From DASUAL01 sp050733055 (GTDB taxonomy: Bacteria; Gemmatimonadota; Gemmatimonadetes; Gemmatimonadales; GWC2-71-9): DNA of 13,882 bases. Positions 1 to 7,999 of the stretch are shown here, piece after piece. How positions within the stretch are numbered: position 1 is the first letter of the stretch; the number at the start of each line of letters is the position of its first letter. The stretch lies in assembly GCA_050733055.1 (NCBI GenBank), contig JBOHSI010000012.1, forward strand, positions 1 to 13,882, written 5' to 3'. The translations under genes and the position numbers were made by a program. A model generated the notes under the pieces. It was not told where the DNA came from, did not search any database, and saw nothing but the letters and a program-made list of their open reading frames with translations.

Positions 1-198
1 CGCTCGAGTGCGGCCGCGACCACGCTGTCCCCGGGCGCGTGCAGCACGGCGACCCGCAGCTCGCCGGGCCCGCGATTCCGGAACGCGATGCCGAGGGCGA
101 ACGCCAGCACGATCGGAAACCCGAACACCCAGAAGATCGCCTCGGGCTCGCGATAGAACTCGCGCATCCGGGTGAGCGTGAGCTGGACCAGCGGATGG

Positions 199-206
<8 letters not shown>
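1..206 (-). CDS. ABC-2-type transporter permease, N-terminal fragment (runs off the left edge)
   Basis: Not a long open frame in itself, but reading the minus strand from an ATG at 206-204 gives 68 uninterrupted codons to the window edge. The product starts MRDHPLVQLTLTRMREFYRE, followed by a hydrophobic stretch at about residues 24-42 (AIFWVFGFPIVLAFALGIAF). A short cytoplasmic N-terminus with a conserved 'R-E-F-x-R-x-P-E-A-x-F-W' run leading into the first membrane helix is typical of ABC-2 family exporter permeases (drug, lipid or polysaccharide export). After the helix comes RNRGPGELRVAVLHAPGDS, consistent with the start of the large extracytoplasmic loop seen in this family. The ATG lies inside the end of the upstream ATPase gene (8-base overlap, 199-206), so the two are surely coupled and form one transporter. 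The substrate is unknown; most of the protein lies outside the window. Confidence 0.85.
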
Positions 207-1131
<925 letters not shown>

Positions 1132-1133
1132 GT

Positions 1134-1508
1134 CTAGGGGCGTCGCTCCGGCTCCTTCTTCTCCGGGGTCATGGCCTGCTTGAGTGCGTGCTCGAGCTGG
1201 AGGCGGAGGCTGTTCACGCCGTCCGTCAAGCCCCGGATTTTCATGTTGATCCCGCCGCCCCGCCCCGCCATCACGGACATCGCGCCCGCCACGTCGGCGA
1301 TCGTCCCGACATTGGCCGTGAGCGCTCGCTGGCGCATCTGCGACAGTTCGCGCGCGAGCGACTCGCAGATGTTCTCGAGGAACTTTGCCTTCGCCGCGCG
1401 ATTCGAGTCGAGCTCGGCGACGAGCTTGGCGACGTGGTCCACAGTCTTCAGAAAGCCCTCGATCTGCTCGATGCGTGCGGCCTGCTCCGCAGTGAGCTTC
1501 TGCGCCAT
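1134..1508 (-). CDS. Small helical protein of unknown function (124 aa)
   Basis: I do not recognise this protein. The frame stays open upstream, but the start chosen is the ATG at 1508 (product begins MAQKLTAEQAARIEQIEGFL), because it follows the TGA of the phosphatase gene by seven bases and carries a well-spaced GAGG; the upstream part of the frame is only the shadow of that gene. It has no signal peptide or membrane segment. Residues 5-65 are rich in A, E, K, L and R with heptad-like hydrophobic spacing, predicting long amphipathic helices or a coiled coil. Then comes a glycine-rich turn (AGRGGGINMK, 81-90), another helix (about 93-112), and a charged tail EKKEPERRP. The glycine turn followed by IRGLTDGVNSLRLQL is the most distinctive segment. 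Its position between a phosphatase and an exporter ATPase, with a two-base gap to the latter, suggests a link to the exporter, but that is only a guess from context. Confidence 0.8.
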   Translation of the reverse strand: MAQKLTAEQAARIEQIEGFLKTVDHVAKLVAELDSNRAAKAKFLENICESLARELSQMRQRALTANVGTIADVAGAMSVMAGRGGGINMKIRGLTDGVNSLRLQLEHALKQAMTPEKKEPERRP

Positions 1509-1513
1509 GACGA

Positions 1514-1517
1514 CCTC
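1514..1517 (-). promoter_or_regulatory. Shine-Dalgarno GAGG that fixes the start of the small 124-aa gene
   Basis: Minus-strand GAGG lies five bases upstream of the ATG at 1508 and overlaps the TGA stop (1518-1516) of the preceding phosphatase gene. The overlap of stop and ribosome site supports translational coupling and the choice of start. Confidence 0.6.
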
Positions 1518-3072
1518 AGTTCTCCGGTTCGAGCGCCTCGAGCAACACCCGCCCGTCCAGCGGCTCGGCGGGTGTGAGGCCGAGCAGTCGCGCCAGCGTG
1601 GGCGCGATGTCCACGGTGTTGACCCGGTCGCGGTAGACGCCGGAGCGAAAGCCCCGACCCCACAGGATGACCGGCACGAGCGTGTCGTACTCATTCGGTT
1701 GGCCGTGCATGGCGATCGGGAGGTTGTCGTAGCCCCAAACGGAATACGGCGTCAGCGTCACGACGAGCTCCACCCCCGCGTCTTCCGGGACGTTGTGGCG
1801 CCAGCGGCGCACCACCGGATCGGTCGTGTCCTGGCCGGCAAGATCGGCGAACCGGGCCACGCGCGCGACGCCCGGCAGCGCAGCGAGCCGCGCCGCGACG
1901 CCCGCCACCACGCTGTCCACGTCCACGCCTCGAGCCGTGAGCGCTGCGCGCTCGGGCATGAGCAGCATCCCGGTATCGAACTCGAGCCAGTCGCCGCTGC
2001 CGACCCGGGCGTCGAGGGCGGCAGCCACGTCCCGGATGATGCTGTCGGGGTTGACCCGCGTCGCCCTCGGCCGGCCGAGCGTCCGCGAGCGCTCCGGCAG
2101 CGGCGTCACGCCGTGATCGGACGTCAGCACGATCACGACGTTCCCCTTGCCGTAGCGCAGGAACAGCTGCTGGAAGAACCAGCCGAGATAGCGGTCGAGC
2201 CGCAGCACCTGGTCGTGGATCTCCCGGGAATCGGGGCCGTACGCGTGCCCCACTGCATCCGTCGTCGACAGGCTCACGGCGAGGAGGTCGGTCGCGCCGC
2301 GACCCCCGAGCTGCAGCACGCGCACCCCTTCCAGCGCGAACGCAAGGGTGAGCGAATCCATCGTCGGGATGCCCGCGAACGCGATGGCGGCCTGCGCGCT
2401 GTCGTCGGGCAGCCGGTGCGGAAACGTGAAGTCGCGCCCGCCGCGCTCGTACGGCACGCTGTCGGGCTCCGGGTAGCTCCGCTCGGCGAGCAGGGGCGTC
2501 CAGGCGCGCCCGGCGGCGCGAAACGGAATTCGGCGCGCGTTGAACGCGCGTACCCACGATGGTAGCGAGTCGGCGTAATAGCGGCTTGTCGTGAAGACCC
2601 CCGATTGGTACCAGTACACGTGCTCGCGCGCGCGGCCGATCGGGAGGATCGCCCCGCGGTCCTTGCGCGAGACTGAGAGCGCTCGCGCGCCCGGCTGCTC
2701 CGCCTTCAGCCAGTCGAAGAAACTGGTGCCCCGAAACCGGGCCGGCGACGCTCCGGGCCCAGTCACCTCCAGAAGCGACGTCGTGTCATTCACGCCGGCG
2801 CTGTTCCGGATGATGCCCGTATGCGCGGGCCAGCGCCCCGACAGCACGGTCGCGTGCCCCGGCGCGGTCTCGGTGACGGCGTGATCCTGATAGGCCTCCG
2901 CGAAGTACGCGCCCTGCCTCAGCAGGACGGCGAAGCCGCCGATCAATTGGGACCGGTAACGGTCGAAGTAGTCGGGCCGCAGCTGGTCCACCGTGACGAC
3001 GACGACGAGCCGCGGCTTCGGAGCGGGCCCGGTCCCGACGCCCGCCAGAGCGAGCAGCAGGAGACGATTCAT
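1516..3072 (-). CDS. Secreted alkaline-phosphatase-superfamily phosphatase/phosphodiesterase (PafA/NPP-like)
   Basis: A 518-residue metal-dependent phosphate-ester hydrolase, probably exported. A short hydrophobic N-terminus (NRLLLLALAGVG) looks like a signal peptide. The full two-zinc site can be traced: D29 (TVDQLRPDY), threonine nucleophile T69 (TETAPGH), D272 and H276 (TDAVGHAYGP), D319-H320 (TSDHG) and H456 (MHGQ). N90 (IRNSAG) sits 21 residues after the nucleophile, and K137 and R139 occur as KDR. Those are the phosphate-binding residues that mark PafA-type phosphomonoesterases rather than pure diesterases, so a monoesterase releasing inorganic phosphate is my preferred reading; diesterase or phosphonate-directed activity remains possible. 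The C-terminus has the family's DIAPTLARLLGL motif. ATG at 3072 lies 19 bases after the MFS stop, without a clear ribosome site. Length is close to that usual for the family. Confidence 0.92.
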   Translation of the reverse strand: MNRLLLLALAGVGTGPAPKPRLVVVVTVDQLRPDYFDRYRSQLIGGFAVLLRQGAYFAEAYQDHAVTETAPGHATVLSGRWPAHTGIIRNSAGVNDTTSLLEVTGPGASPARFRGTSFFDWLKAEQPGARALSVSRKDRGAILPIGRAREHVYWYQSGVFTTSRYYADSLPSWVRAFNARRIPFRAAGRAWTPLLAERSYPEPDSVPYERGGRDFTFPHRLPDDSAQAAIAFAGIPTMDSLTLAFALEGVRVLQLGGRGATDLLAVSLSTTDAVGHAYGPDSREIHDQVLRLDRYLGWFFQQLFLRYGKGNVVIVLTSDHGVTPLPERSRTLGRPRATRVNPDSIIRDVAAALDARVGSGDWLEFDTGMLLMPERAALTARGVDVDSVVAGVAARLAALPGVARVARFADLAGQDTTDPVVRRWRHNVPEDAGVELVVTLTPYSVWGYDNLPIAMHGQPNEYDTLVPVILWGRGFRSGVYRDRVNTVDIAPTLARLLGLTPAEPLDGRVLLEALEPEN

Positions 3073-3091
3073 GGCAGAAAGGTAACGACGG

Positions 3092-4300
3092 TCAGGCCAC
3101 CTCGGCGGTGGCCCGCAGCGGCTCGCCGCGCGGGACGCGCGTCGCCATCAGCAGCGCCAGGGCGATGATCACGGCGCAGGCGAAGAACGGCACGCTCGGC
3201 CCCAGGTGCTGATAGGCGAAGCCGGCCCAAATCGGTCCAAAGACGCTGGCCACCCCGCGCAGCGCCTGCTGCACCCCCATCATGAGCCCGAACTCGTGCT
3301 GGCTGGCCCGGTGGCTCACCAGGGCCGAGTTCGCCGGAAACAGCAGCGCCGTGCCCAGGGGCAGAAACGTCTGATACACGAGGAACACGGGCACGGAGGC
3401 GGCGAACGGAAGCAGCACGTATCCTAGCCCGTAGAGCGCGGCGCCGAGCCGCATGGTGCGCACCTCGCCGAAGCGATCGTTGAACCAGCCGACGGCGAGA
3501 GCGCGCATCAGCACGCCGACGCCGCCGAAGATGAGAAAGAAGTAGCCGATGTTCTGCTCGGTGATCCCAAAGCGCCACGACAAGTACAGGGCGAACACCG
3601 GCGGCGTGGCGTTGTAGGCGAGCATCGCCACCGCGTAGATCCAGATGAGATGGGCGACCGGGCGGCGGGGATGGCTGATCACTTCCCACATGGCCTCCCG
3701 AACCGGGCGCGGCTCCAGCGGCACGTGACGGCCGCTCGCCGTCGTGACGTGGGACTGGACCACCCGCGACTCAGGCAGCCACTTCCACGCGAAGGCCGTG
3801 TTGAGCACGCACAGTCCGGCCGCGAGAAGGCCGGGACCCGCGGCGCCCCAGCCAGCGGCGATCGAGCCGAGTGCGGGGCCCACGATCACACCGAGGCTCG
3901 TTGCGGCCGAGAGCCACCCGAGCGCCTTGGCGCGCTCGTGGGGTGCCATCGTGTCGGCGACGTAGGCCTGGGCCACGCCGGTCGTGCCCCCGCCCAACCC
4001 CTGCACGAACCGCGATACGAACAGGAGCCACAGGGTGGCGGCGAATCCGAAAACGACATAGGCGACAGCCGACGCCGTCAGACCCGCGAGCAGCGCCGGC
4101 CGACGGCCGTAGCGGTCCGACACCCGACCCCACACCGGGGACGCCGCGAGCTGCGCGATCGGAAAGGACGCGCTGAGGATGCCGATCGTGGCTGGATCCG
4201 CCTGCATCCGCTGGGCGTACAGCGGAAGCAGGGGAAACACCATCATCAACCCAATCATGTCGATGAAGGCGACAGCCATGAGCACGGACAGCCGCTTCAT
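3092..4300 (-). CDS. MFS transporter, DHA1/multidrug-efflux-like
   Basis: A 402-residue inner-membrane carrier with about twelve hydrophobic segments in two halves split by a polar loop near residues 175-212. MFS signatures are clear: motif A GRVSDRYGRRP (58-68) between helices 2 and 3, motif B SRFVQGLGGG (96-105) with conserved R97, and motif C GVIVGPALGSIAAG (137-150), which is the 'antiporter' motif of drug:H+ efflux proteins. The first helix carries D14 (FIDMIGLMMVFPLLPLY), as in TetA-like and MdtG-like members. Efflux of a small molecule driven by protons is therefore likely, but the substrate is unknown. ATG at 4300 shares ATGA with the stop of the ABC permease gene, so it is translated together with an uptake system, an unusual pairing that might indicate export of a chelator or of a by-product. 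Confidence 0.93.
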   Translation of the reverse strand: MKRLSVLMAVAFIDMIGLMMVFPLLPLYAQRMQADPATIGILSASFPIAQLAASPVWGRVSDRYGRRPALLAGLTASAVAYVVFGFAATLWLLFVSRFVQGLGGGTTGVAQAYVADTMAPHERAKALGWLSAATSLGVIVGPALGSIAAGWGAAGPGLLAAGLCVLNTAFAWKWLPESRVVQSHVTTASGRHVPLEPRPVREAMWEVISHPRRPVAHLIWIYAVAMLAYNATPPVFALYLSWRFGITEQNIGYFFLIFGGVGVLMRALAVGWFNDRFGEVRTMRLGAALYGLGYVLLPFAASVPVFLVYQTFLPLGTALLFPANSALVSHRASQHEFGLMMGVQQALRGVASVFGPIWAGFAYQHLGPSVPFFACAVIIALALLMATRVPRGEPLRATAEVA

Positions 4301-5919
4301 CGCCTCGCTCCCAGCCCGAGCACCAGCGCGCTCACGACCATCAGGATCACGCCGAACGCCGCCGCCACGCCCAGTTCCGAGAGGCGCAGGCTCGACATGA
4401 TCTCGATAGAGATCGGCCGATTGTCATACGTGTACAGCACGATGGACGTCACAAAGTCGCCCAGCGCGGCGACGAAGGCGAGGCTCGCCCCCGCGGCGAG
4501 CGCCGGCTTCAGGAGGGGCAGCGTCACCCGCCGCCACGTCGCCCAGCGCCCCGCCCCCAGGCTTGCCGCCGCCTCCTCGAGCGCGGGGTCGAGCTGCCGG
4601 TACCCCGCCAGCACCGCGCGGCCGGTGATCGGGAGGCTGCGCACCAGGTAGGCGAGCGGCAAGAGCGCCACGGTCCCGACGAGGACCCAGCGCAGCGTGA
4701 GCGGGGCGTGCACGCTGAACGTGGTCGCGAGCGCGACCGCGAACACGGTCCCGGGCAGCGCCCAGGGGAGCGCGATCAGCCCCTCGATCGGCCCGCGAAA
4801 CTGCCACGGACGCCGATGCCGTACCAACGCTCCCGCCGCCAGCGCGAGCGCCACCGCGACGAACGTACTCGCTGCGGCCATCCAGAACGAGTTCACGAGC
4901 GGCCGCAGCCGCTCGGGCTCGCCGAACAGGCGCTGGTAGTTCACCACGGCAAGCACCGGCGGTACGGCTTCGGTCGTCCAGCTCCCGTAGGGGACGAGGG
5001 ACACCAGCGCGAGCGTGAGATGCGGCAGGAGCAGCAAGGCCGCGAGCAGCCACCCCGCGGCGGTCGCGAGCGTCCGCACGCCGGCCCGGCGAATCGGGCG
5101 GCGGCGCGGCGCGGTGCCCTTCCCGAGCGCCGTGAGCGGATCGTCGCCCTCGGTGCGACGCAGCACGGCCAGGCCCACGACCGCGACGAGCGCGAGCGCG
5201 ACCGTCTCGACCATGGCGAGTGGCAGCTCCCCGTTGAGCTTGGTCGCGAGAATCTGCGTCGTCATCACCCGGAACCCGCCGCCGAACACATAGGGGGCGC
5301 TGAAGGACCCGAGCGCCGTCATGAAAACGAGGAGTCCCGCGCCCGCGAGCGACGGGCGGAGCAGCGGCAACGCCACGCGGAAGAGCGTCTCCCAGCGCCC
5401 CGCGCCCAGCGCCTGCGCCGCTTCGACCAGCGACGCGTCGAGCTTCGCGAGCCCCGCCCGCGTCAACAGGTAGAAGTACACGTACATCGAGTACGCATGC
5501 ACCAGCAGGATCGCGCCCGCTCCCTGGAGCCGCCACGGCGCCTGGTCCAGTCCGAACAGCGCCTGCACCGCTCGCGCCACGAACCCGGACTCGCCGTAGA
5601 GAAACAGGAACGCGATCACCCCGACGAAGGGCGGCAGCACCACCGGCAGCGCGATGAGCGAGCCGAGAGTCTTCCGGCCGGGAAACTCGAGCCATTCGAA
5701 GAGAAACGCGAGCGGCACGCCGATCACGCCCGCGAGGGCGACGCTGGCGACCGAGATCCAGACGCTCGCCCACAGCGCCGCCCACTCGCCCGGTCGCGAC
5801 GCGAACGCCGCGAGCGCGTCCGGCCGCGCGGCATCCCCGACGACGATCAGGATCGGATAGAGCACAAGCCACACCAGCAGCAGCGTGAACGCGAGCGGCG
5901 CGAGCACGCGGCCCCTCAC
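4297..5919 (-). CDS. ABC importer permease, two fused transmembrane domains (iron(III)-type, FbpB/SfuB-like)
   Basis: A 540-residue inner-membrane protein with about twelve membrane segments, consisting of two homologous binding-protein-dependent transport domains in one chain. Each half carries an EAA loop that docks on the ATPase: EAAQALGAGRWETLFRVALP (166-185) and EEAAASLGAGRWATWRRVTL (448-467). The halves are joined by a charged linker near 255-282 (RRTEGDD...PRRRPIRR). A fused double permease of this size is the usual form in the ferric-iron (FbpB/SfuB) and related 2-aminoethylphosphonate and thiamine uptake families, whereas most other importers use two separate chains. The GTG start at 5919 overlaps the TGA of the ATPase gene (GTGA), and its own TGA overlaps the MFS start, so it sits in the middle of a chain of coupled genes. 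Confidence 0.95.
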   Translation of the reverse strand: MRGRVLAPLAFTLLLVWLVLYPILIVVGDAARPDALAAFASRPGEWAALWASVWISVASVALAGVIGVPLAFLFEWLEFPGRKTLGSLIALPVVLPPFVGVIAFLFLYGESGFVARAVQALFGLDQAPWRLQGAGAILLVHAYSMYVYFYLLTRAGLAKLDASLVEAAQALGAGRWETLFRVALPLLRPSLAGAGLLVFMTALGSFSAPYVFGGGFRVMTTQILATKLNGELPLAMVETVALALVAVVGLAVLRRTEGDDPLTALGKGTAPRRRPIRRAGVRTLATAAGWLLAALLLLPHLTLALVSLVPYGSWTTEAVPPVLAVVNYQRLFGEPERLRPLVNSFWMAAASTFVAVALALAAGALVRHRRPWQFRGPIEGLIALPWALPGTVFAVALATTFSVHAPLTLRWVLVGTVALLPLAYLVRSLPITGRAVLAGYRQLDPALEEAAASLGAGRWATWRRVTLPLLKPALAAGASLAFVAALGDFVTSIVLYTYDNRPISIEIMSSLRLSELGVAAAFGVILMVVSALVLGLGARR

Positions 5920-6899
5920 TCGCGCACCTCCGGGAACGTCAGCACACCCGCGGCCTCGACGTACACGCGGTCGCCCACGCGCGCGGCTTCGGGCCCGGCC
6001 AGGACCTCGAGTCGCTCGCCCCGCTCCGTCTCGATCTGATAGAACGCCGCCGCGCCGGTGTAGCGCCGCTCCCTGACAATCGCCGGGAGCCCGCCGTCCG
6101 CGAACCGCAGTCGCTCAGGCCGCACGACGAGCGCCTGGCCGTCGCGCCCCCCCAGGGCGCGTGCCGTCGCGCCCCGCAGCACGTTGGCGCGACCGACGAA
6201 CGTGGCGACGAACAGGCTCGCTGGCCGCTCGTACAGGTCGTCCGGCGCCCCGACCTGCTCGAGTCGGCCCTGGTTCAGGACGGCGACGCGATCGCCCAGC
6301 TCGAACGCCTCCTCCTGCTCGTGGGTGACGAACACGGTCGTGATCCCCACGCGCTGGATCAGGGCGCGGAGCTCGCGACGGGTGCGCTCGCGCAGCGCCG
6401 GGTCGAGGTTCGAAAGCGGCTCGTCGAGCAGCAGCACCCGCGGCTCCGGCGCGAGCGCGCGGGCGAGCGCCACCCGTTGCTGCTGCCCGCCGGACAGCTC
6501 ATGCGGCTTGCGGCGCTCGAACCCGGCCAGATCGACGAGCGTGAGGGCTTCGCCGACCTTCCGCGTCAAGCTTCCCGCATCCCGCGTCCCGCCGCTCTTC
6601 AGGCCGAAGGCGACGTTCTCGCCGACATCGAGATGCGGGAACAGCGCGTAGTGCTGAAACACCATCCCGCAGCGGCGACGCGCGGGGGGTAGCGCCGTGA
6701 CGTCCTGCCCGTCGATCACCAAGCGCCCAGCGTCGGGCGTCTCGAACCCGGCGAGCAGGCGGAGGATGGTCGTCTTGCCGCTGCCCGACGGCCCGAGCAG
6801 CGCCACGATCTCCCCGCGCGCGATCTCGAGCGCGACCGGCCCCACGGACACGGTGTGCGACCACTGTTTGTGCAGGCGGTCCAGCGTTACGAAGCTCAC
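5916..6899 (-). CDS. ABC importer ATP-binding protein (iron(III)/polyamine type, FbpC/PotA-like)
   Basis: A 327-residue ATPase. The frame is open far upstream, but the start chosen is the GTG at 6899, giving MSFVTLDRLHKQWSHTVSVG; it makes a 4-base GTGA overlap with the stop of the binding-protein gene and places Walker A at the normal distance. Motifs: Walker A GPSGSGKT (36-43), Q-loop Q82 (VFQHYALFPHLDV), signature LSGGQQQR (135-142), Walker B VLLLDEP (155-161) with D-loop SNLD, and switch H193 (VTHEQEEAFELGDR). The last 90-100 residues (GRANVLRG... VVRPERLRF... ) form a TOBE-like regulatory/substrate domain as in FbpC, PotA and CysA relatives. 'VFQHYALFPHLDVGENVAFGL' places it among the iron/polyamine/sulfate ATPases. 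The substrate must be inferred from partners. A TCCCGCN heptamer occurs three times within its coding region at 6573-6593. Confidence 0.95.
   Translation of the reverse strand: MSFVTLDRLHKQWSHTVSVGPVALEIARGEIVALLGPSGSGKTTILRLLAGFETPDAGRLVIDGQDVTALPPARRRCGMVFQHYALFPHLDVGENVAFGLKSGGTRDAGSLTRKVGEALTLVDLAGFERRKPHELSGGQQQRVALARALAPEPRVLLLDEPLSNLDPALRERTRRELRALIQRVGITTVFVTHEQEEAFELGDRVAVLNQGRLEQVGAPDDLYERPASLFVATFVGRANVLRGATARALGGRDGQALVVRPERLRFADGGLPAIVRERRYTGAAAFYQIETERGERLEVLAGPEAARVGDRVYVEAAGVLTFPEVRE
6573..6593. repeat. Three tandem TCCCGCN heptamers inside the importer ATPase gene
   Basis: TCCCGCA, TCCCGCG and TCCCGCC follow each other directly at 6573-6579, 6580-6586 and 6587-6593 on the plus strand. 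They encode part of the variable loop SGGTRDAGS (about residues 102-110) before the helical subdomain, a segment where insertions are tolerated. The unit length of seven means each copy is read in a different frame. Confidence 0.6.
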
Positions 6900-7999
6900 T
6901 GCCGCCCTTTCCCCCGGACGTTCTGGTCCCAGTAGCGCATCCACTCGGCGCCGCGCTCGGCGAGCAGGTCCCAATCCACGTCGGCCGCCTGCATCACGCG
7001 CCGCACCTCGCGCGCCCACGGAGGCAGCGAGTCCGCCGGAAGATCCAGCCGCGCCGGCAGGCGATACGCCTCCCGGGTCGCGAGCAGCTGAGCCTCCGCG
7101 CCGCCGGCGTACTCGACGAAGGCGCGTGCCCGCTCCCGACGGCGCGCGCCACGCACGACGCCGATCGCGTCCTCGATGACCGGTGTGCCGCTCTTCGCAA
7201 AGAGGTATCCGAGCGGCAGGCCGTCGCGGCGACTCAGGAGGATGTCGGGGAGGTCCCAGATCGTCACGAGCCCCTCCTGACGCACGATCTTCTGGTCGAG
7301 GAGCGTGCCGGTCAGAACGTACTCCTTGGTCTGCGCGTCGAGGCGCCGCAGCCATTCGAACCCGGCGCCGGTGTCTCCCGTCTGTTTGAGGCCGCGCTCG
7401 ATGATCATCCCCCACACCGCGCGCATCGTGCCGCTCGCGAGCGGGTCGCGGATCAGCACTTTTCCTTTCCACTTCGGGGCGAGCAAGTCGTCCCAATCCT
7501 GCGGCGCCTCCTCGGGCCTCACCGCCCGCTCGGCATAGACGATGACCGCCGGCGTCTCGTACACCGCGAAGTAGAGGTCGCCGGGTCCGCGCCCGTGCGG
7601 ATCGATCGCCGCCACCCAGCTCGGCCGGAATCGCTCGAGCAAGGAGTCGCGCACGCCGCGCGCGAAGATCGCCGCCGGCCCTCCAAACCACACGTCCGCC
7701 TGGGGATTCGCCCGCTCCGAGCGGAGCCGGTCGTACACCTCCTGCGACCCCATGTCGAGCCAGCGGACATCGACATCGGGATGGAGCTGCTCGAAGCGAC
7801 GCTCGAGTAACGTCAAGAGATCGCGGCCGTGGGGAGAGTAGATGACGAGGGGCGTGCGGTGATCGCGAGCGCAGGCAAGGGCCAGGAGGACCAGCAGGGA
7901 GCGAGGAGCGGAGAGCGGTACCCCCCGCTGCCAGCGGCCCTGCGGTCGCGCACCGTCCGGTACCGCTCCCCGCTCCCCGCTCCCCGCGTTACCGCACAT
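6896..7999 (-). CDS. ABC transporter substrate-binding protein, probable lipoprotein (iron(III)-type family); start uncertain
   Basis: Up to 367 residues; extracytoplasmic solute-binding protein feeding the permease and ATPase that follow. After a hydrophobic SLLVLLALAC, the mature part begins RTPLVIYSPHGRDLLTLLERRFE, then carries DVWFGGP, a W-x-DLL-x-PKWKGKVLIRDP-x-SGT block (about 169-191) and a C-terminal YAGG/EAYRLP region. That pattern is typical of the FbpA/AfuA-type periplasmic proteins for Fe3+, but also of relatives binding phosphonates, sugars or thiamine. I do not see the twin tyrosines used by FbpA for iron, so the ligand is open. C43 in LALAC is a plausible but non-ideal lipobox. 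The only standard start in frame is the ATG at 7999, which overlaps the end of the PIG-L gene by 11 bases and gives an odd, arginine-rich 34-residue leader coded within the inverted repeat at 7897-7984. A later non-standard start (for example CTG) cannot be excluded. Confidence 0.9.
   Translation of the reverse strand: MCGNAGSGERGAVPDGARPQGRWQRGVPLSAPRSLLVLLALACARDHRTPLVIYSPHGRDLLTLLERRFEQLHPDVDVRWLDMGSQEVYDRLRSERANPQADVWFGGPAAIFARGVRDSLLERFRPSWVAAIDPHGRGPGDLYFAVYETPAVIVYAERAVRPEEAPQDWDDLLAPKWKGKVLIRDPLASGTMRAVWGMIIERGLKQTGDTGAGFEWLRRLDAQTKEYVLTGTLLDQKIVRQEGLVTIWDLPDILLSRRDGLPLGYLFAKSGTPVIEDAIGVVRGARRRERARAFVEYAGGAEAQLLATREAYRLPARLDLPADSLPPWAREVRRVMQAADVDWDLLAERGAEWMRYWDQNVRGKGRQ
7897..7984. 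repeat. Large inverted repeat (two 26-base arms, 24/26 complementary) at the 5' end of the binding-protein gene
   Basis: Arm 1 is 7897-7922 (GGGAGCGAGG ... GCGGTACC) and arm 2 is 7959-7984 (GGTACCGCTC ... CGCTCCC). They are reverse complements except at two positions, both of which would still be tolerated as G-U type pairs in one RNA strand. The 36-base loop itself contains CCGCT/AGCGG able to pair. Arm 2 continues as three tandem GCTCCCC heptamers (7965-7985), and both arms end on a KpnI-like GGTACC palindrome. It sits between the conserved end of the PIG-L gene and the hydrophobic leader of the binding-protein gene. It could act as an attenuator, an mRNA stabiliser that sets different expression for the genes on each side, or be a REP-like mobile palindrome. 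There is no T-tract, so a classic intrinsic terminator is not supported. Confidence 0.85.

Noticed and set aside
1509..1694. Longer form of the small protein starting at 1694
   Set aside because: The extra 62 residues overlap the phosphatase gene in another frame and have shadow-like composition (R, S, T, W). The ATG at 1508 has a properly spaced GAGG.
1171..2565. Plus-strand frame of 464 codons opposite the small gene and the phosphatase
   Set aside because: Both minus-strand genes have recognisable motifs or coupling signals, whereas this product is low-complexity R/H/P/A sequence typical of antisense frames.
4708..6039. Long plus-strand frame opposite the importer permease and ATPase
   Set aside because: The product is extremely rich in R, E, H, Q and P, as expected from the reverse complement of GC-rich hydrophobic coding sequence, and it has no ribosome site or domain.
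6573..6593. Short CRISPR-like or direct-repeat array
   Set aside because: Units are 7 bases with no spacers and lie within an intact ATPase gene, so this is a simple tandem repeat.
6900..7691. Extension of the importer ATPase by about 260 residues at its N-terminus
   Set aside because: The extension is a frame shadow of the binding-protein gene (arginine/alanine-rich, no motifs). The GTG at 6899 gives the normal ATPase length and a GTGA overlap like those of its neighbours.
7897..7984. Intrinsic terminator separating the PIG-L gene from the transporter genes
   Set aside because: The stem is strong, but no T-run follows on the transcribed strand and the downstream gene has no visible promoter of its own, so termination is not supported; it is kept as an inverted repeat of unknown role.
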